Source: Pigoraptor chileana
Lineage: Eukaryota > Opisthokonta > Filasterea
NCBI GenBank assembly: GCA_943704495.1
Contig: CALSCR010003769.1
Coordinates: 1-26,846 of the forward strand
Length of the DNA: 26,846 nucleotides
Direction of reading: 5' to 3'
Notes under the pieces: model-generated
The model's input: only the letters and a program-made list of their open reading frames with translations
What the model was told of the DNA's origin: nothing
The model's database searches: none
Shown: piece by piece, positions 22,864-26,846 of the stretch
Numbering within the stretch: position 1 is the first letter of the stretch
How the letters are laid out: each line of letters begins with the position of its first letter
Position numbers and translations under genes: made by a program

Positions 22864-25637
22864 ATGTGGGCCTCCAGACTGAGTGTGCTGCCGGGTGTAG
22901 CGCGGTCGGCGCTGCCGGGTGCGCCATGTGCGGGTAGGTCTGCTGGTATACTGCCTGCTCTTGTGGTCCAACTGGGCGAACTCCCGCCAGCACATTTGAG
23001 TAGATTGAGCATTGACGTCCAATTCGCATGCTTTGTCGCGCCCACCGGACATTGGCCACAGGGCGTGCTGGTCACGCACGCACGGCCCGCTTGCACTTCG
23101 CTATCGATCCGCACGCTCGTAAACTCGACGATACCACACACATTGTTGGCAGTGTAACCGCGCGCACCGCCAAGAAGGGGACTGAGCGCAAGGGCAAGGC
23201 GTTGCGGGGCCATGTGGGTTGACACTCTTTACTCTTGCATTTGTTAAAGTCAACTGCCAGTTTTCCTCTTGCAAAGCCGGTATTGAACTGCTCTTTGATC
23301 ATCACTGTTGTGACTAACACGGATGATGCGTCCCTGGGCATTCGCAGGAGACCATCGCAAGCACGCTTGCCCGAGTGAGAACTCAGCTCGCGAGTGGAAA
23401 TGGCGCCGCCGCGCTTCCCCAGGTTGCCGAGTCCATTTTTGTGTGGCTGGATCCACTCGGAAGGGCAGGGAATAATCCCGTGTCACGTGTTGCCGTGGAC
23501 CTTGCGTATGGCGAAGTCGCCGCTGGGCTTGCACGCGGTGGGGCGGCTGCCGTCGCAGAAACGGCAGTGGTGGGGCGGTGGATCAGGCATCATCTGGGGG
23601 TGGGTTGCATACCCGGGGCTCATAGAAATGAAAACCAACACCGTGCCCAAACAATTGCTTCTGCGATGGGCTTCCGGCGCTCTTTACTGCGCTGGTGCGC
23701 TAAAAACAGTGCCGCGCACTAACCCGAATTTCCACTCTGCATTGCGCTTCGTAATTTTGCCATACTTCAGGGGCGAAACAAGCCGAGAGCGACGGCGAAT
23801 ATCCCTCTGTGTGCTGTGATTGACGCGTATGCGTCTGAGGGCAAGTTGGACGACGCGTTTCGAGGCAAGTGCCAGCTGGGGTGTATGGCGTGTGCGTTCT
23901 GTTTTTAGCCTCCCTCCCGCCGCCTTAGAGGATGAGGCGCAATTTGATAGCATGTGTGCGGGTCGGGACACAAATTCCGCTCATGGTTAATTACGCTTGT
24001 ACTCGCAATTCAACTTGAGTCTCATTCGAAAGCACATTTATGCGTATGATGCAGTGCTGCGGATCGGCGAGGCCGCGGGCGTTCATCTTGGCATTCGTGG
24101 AAGGACCGCGATCGTCCTTGCACTGTGCAAGAAGGGCGACGTCCGCAAGGCCCTCGTTACGCTGGAGGACGCCACGCGCTCTATGGGAACATCGGGCGTC
24201 CCGCCACAGCGACTTCCAGAAGCCGTCTGCACGGCCATTCTCCGAGCCGCGGTCGGCGTAGATGGCGACGGGCGAGATGCCGTGCTGAAAAGTGCACTGG
24301 AAATCAACGAGCGCGGGAGGACGCTGGGACCCGCCGCATTCGCCACTCTGGCGACGACGGCGACGAGCATCGACCACTTGTGGACTCTCTTAGCCGATTT
24401 TGGAGACATGAAGGGCTTTAGGCACTCGCCGTTGACGGTGGAGGCAGCGGTTAGTGCGTGCTTACGGCTGGGCGATGTAAACACTGCGTTTGTGGTCGCG
24501 AGTGTTTTGTGTCGGAAGAAGGGCGGCGGGGTCGATCCTCCGCTTGCGCCAAGCGTCGGTATGCCTGATGCGATGGGCAGGATGCATCATGGCACTGTTG
24601 TTGCTTTGCGGCCGTCGTTACAGTGCTTTCACATGCTCCTTGATGCCTGCGCAAGCCGTGGGATGGATCGTGCGGCGCGCAGGCTTGTTAGTGCCATGCA
24701 CTCACTCGGCCACACCGTTGACCACCGCGCTCTTGCCGCCGTGATGCGTGCGTGCGCTGCCGCTGGTAGTAGCGTGGGTATGGAGAGGGCTTGGCAGAGC
24801 ACAGTGTCCCTCGGATCACCATCGTTTTGCAGCCTATTTGCGCGGGTAGAGGCCTGCATCGTGTTGGACGATCGCGCAGGGTTCGAAAACTCTGTGACAT
24901 TGATGCAATCGGCAGGTATGAGGCGCATGAAGCGCGGCGAGCTTCACACTTTGCTTGGCACGGCAATGCGGACGAAGAGACCCGCATATGCGTCGCGCCT
25001 GTTGGAATCTTTGCGTGTGTTTGGCAGACCAACTGCAACAACTCTGGCGCTGCTCGCTGGGAGCTTGAGTCGGCGGGAGGACGAGGGATATCTCACACAT
25101 TTTCTGTCGTGGATGGTTGCGGCGGGTGCGCGCGAAGGGGCGTTCGATGCCAACGCCTTGCTTCCCGCCGTTGCTACCGTAGGCGGTGGCATGGAAAGCG
25201 CGTTGATTCTTGTGTCGCGAGTGTTGGAATCGGGACATGGGCGTGATCGGCTGCTAGTTCAACCATTGATGGATGGGGGTGAGCTGGATCCTGCCGTGGA
25301 GGGGCGAACGGACGACGATGGTGTTGAGGAGCATCACCAGCGACTGCCTGTGGCTGTGTTTGCCAAGCAGCTGCAGGGGACTGTTGCGGAATCTATCTGC
25401 GCGGCATTGCGCAGTGTTGTGGGTCAGCAGCGCAGTGGCGTGACGGCAGATGCTCAGCGGGCGGCGCAGTCGTTGAACCGCATTGTCCGCAGCGTGTACG
25501 GCCACGAGCGGCTGCGTGAGCGGAGTCTGAAACGGAGGACAAACGCCGCGAATGCAAAGAGCGACGCCGGGGATGCGCTTGGTGGGGCGGCGGACGACGT
25601 GCGCACCCCATCACCGTCTGATGGCAGTGTACGATAA
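22864..25637 (+). CDS. PPR-like helical-repeat protein, probably mitochondrial
   Basis: Large alpha-helical protein resembling pentatricopeptide-repeat (PPR) RNA-binding proteins. I cannot match it to a named member. Exons: 22864-22933, 23062-23213, 23348-23599, 23771-23868, 24020-25637 (TAA); about 729 residues, phases consistent. The N-terminus MWASRLSVLPGVARSALPG followed by an Arg-rich, acid-poor stretch looks like a mitochondrial presequence. PPR-like helices: IPLCAVIDAYASEGKLDDAF, TAIVLALCKKGDVRKALVTLED, VEAAVSACLRLGDVNTAFVV, FHMLLDACASRGMDRAARRL, and ALAAVMRACAAAGSSVGMERAW. The C-terminus is basic and serine-rich (ERSLKRRTNAANAKSD), ending SPSDGSVR. The first three exons are supported only by splice sites, phase and composition; the last exon is solid. 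The donor GTGCCA at 23869 is preferred over GCAAGT at 23865 because only the former keeps frame. It is tandem with the LTA4H gene. Confidence 0.75.
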
Positions 25638-25977
25638 GGGGGCCCCATTGCGTAGTAATAACACACAGTAACAGAGCCCTGGACCGCACTGCAGAGTGCC
25701 AAGTAAAATCCTCTTGAACCACTGAGATGCTTATGGGCCCTGTGAGGCCGAAATCAATTGAATTGAGCGCCCCCCCGCTTTCTGTGAGCATTAGTGCGGG
25801 GTCTCAAATTAATTGTCACGACGGTCGCATCAGCTGATCCGTGATGCAACAGAGTCACAGATCTTGAGAGCCTTGATATGCAGTACGAACATGCAACTAC
25901 AAGATTAAGCGCCGGCGCTCTAATACAGCTCTTCATATCTCTCATTTCCACATCCACCCCCCATTTTACGCGCGAGA
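25638..25977. other. Intergenic region, PPR-like to LTA4H
   Basis: A 340-nt tandem spacer that should hold the PPR-like 3' UTR and the LTA4H promoter. There is a poly-C run at about 25769-25777. No canonical AATAAA, CACGTG, TATA box or RNA gene is seen. Confidence 0.5.
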
Positions 25978-26614
25978 ATGTCGCACCCTGTCGGCGTCCC
26001 TGACCCCAGCTCGTTCGCCAATCTCGACGAGATTGTTTCGCGGCACATTTCACTCGATGTCCGTGTTGACTTCGACCGCAAAGTGCTGAACGGAAGCGTG
26101 ACGATCAATGTCGAAACAGTCCGCGAAGGCTCGAATACGCTGGTGGGTGCATCATAATCGCGTTGGGCTTGCAATGTGGTGTGCATATTGTCTAACTGAA
26201 TTCCACGGTCGATGTCCGTCGACAGATCCTGGACACACGTGATCTGACCATCTTCAGCGTGATCGACGCCGATTCGCACCGCCCCCTTAACTATGAGCTG
26301 AAGGAGGGTGGGCACACTTTCGGTCGACCCCTCCACGTGACACTTCCCGAGGGACGCAGTGCGCAGGTAGGATCAACATGACTTTATTTGTGGCGCAATC
26401 AAAAATGTGTACGAATAACGCCCAATTCGAAACACAAAACTATGCCACGCGAGTCTGCGATTGCTCTGACAGATTGACCATTGAGTTCTTGCAGGGCTCG
26501 CTCACGCGCGTTCACATTGAGTATGAGACGTCGCCCTCTGCTTCGGCGCTTCAGTGGCTCAGTCCAGCGCAAACGTCTGGCAAACAGCACCCTTATCTGT
26601 TTACGCAGTGCCAG
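25978..26614 (+). CDS. LTA4H: Leukotriene A4 hydrolase / aminopeptidase (M1 family), 5' part
   Basis: Bifunctional zinc aminopeptidase of family M1; only the N-terminal beta-domain is in the window. Exons: 25978-26142, 26226-26366, 26495-26614; all phase 0, 142 residues. The gene continues past 26846, the last 232 nt being intron. Seen: VPDPSSFANLDEIVSRHISL (family DPsSFsN..E...H..L), VDFDRKVLNGSVTINV, ILDTRDLTIFSV, YETSPSASALQWLSPAQT and SGKQHPYLFTQCQ. The last two are near-diagnostic for LTA4H (ETSPKSSALQWL, TSGKEHPYLFSQCQA). The zinc site HEXXH and the catalytic parts lie outside. Whether the epoxide-hydrolase activity exists here cannot be judged from this fragment; non-animal members are mainly aminopeptidases. 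The start ATG has AGA before it. Confidence 0.95.
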
Positions 26615-26846
26615 GTGCGTCTCGAATTGTCTCTGAAATGGCGGCTTACTTGTGCATTCTTGTGTCCATGTGCGTGTGGCTTGGTGTTCGCTTGTTACTG
26701 GAATGCAACCACTGCCTGTGCAAGAGTGTTTCGGGAAGGTATCTGGGATTCTCCTCATTTTATCATATCCACAAGCGCACATTTGATGTTCTCACAATTC
26801 TTGTTTATTTCTGTGCCCGCCACACTTCTCTCGACGCACATGCCCG

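Noticed and set aside
23865-23870. GC-AG intron donor GAG/GCAAGT in the PPR-like gene
   Set aside because: It would leave phase 1, incompatible with the only AG acceptor before the next exon. The GTGCCA four bases further on gives phase 2 and restores the frame.

Overview
This is a window of nuclear DNA from an intron-rich, gene-dense eukaryote, most likely a free-living protist with a compact genome. It holds eleven or twelve protein genes in 26.8 kb. The evidence for a eukaryote is about 50 phase-consistent GT-AG introns, mostly 83 to 325 nt long, inside genes for eukaryotic proteins (NDOR1/Tah18, BRX1, SRR1, a penta-EF-hand protein, mitochondrial carrier, OSCA/TMEM63-like channel, leukotriene A4 hydrolase). 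All three standard stop codons are used (TAG four times, TGA four times, TAA twice), so the genetic code looks standard. I cannot fix the lineage from sequence alone.

Layout, left to right. 166-2398 (+): 3' part of cystathionine beta-synthase, entering from outside the window. 3025-6073 (-): OSCA/TMEM63-like channel. 6820-7810 (-): three exons of a multi-pass membrane protein, either the channel's 5' end or a separate gene. 8617-10160 (-): SLC35F-like transporter. 10578-12454 (+): SRR1-like protein. 12473-14072 (-): penta-EF-hand protein with a Gly-Tyr-Pro repeat tail. 14619-15552 (+): universal stress protein. 15899-18576 (-): NADPH-dependent diflavin reductase (NDOR1/Tah18). 19057-20279 (+): SLC25 mitochondrial carrier, ornithine-carrier-like. 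20515-22434 (-): ribosome biogenesis protein BRX1. 22864-25637 (+): a PPR-like helical-repeat protein with a probable mitochondrial presequence. 25978 to the window end (+): 5' part of leukotriene A4 hydrolase/aminopeptidase.

From 8.6 kb onward the genes mostly alternate strand, giving four divergent promoters (10.3, 14.3, 18.8 and 22.6 kb) and several tail-to-tail pairs. The tightest pair, SRR1 and the penta-EF-hand gene, has only 18 nt between stop codons. The genes are housekeeping and metabolic functions from unrelated pathways (sulfur amino acids, cytosolic Fe-S assembly, 60S ribosome assembly, mitochondrial transport and RNA handling, calcium signalling). I see no operon, mobile element, RNA gene or gene cluster. 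Apart from introns and short intergenic spacers the only other sequence is simple repeats, chiefly CA/GT tracts.

I found no convincing new multi-gene system. The most useful leads are the GTG bias at 5' splice sites, paired CACGTG motifs in three of the four divergent promoters, the unresolved 746-nt gap between the membrane-protein exons and the channel, and the PPR-like protein, which I could not match to a named family member.
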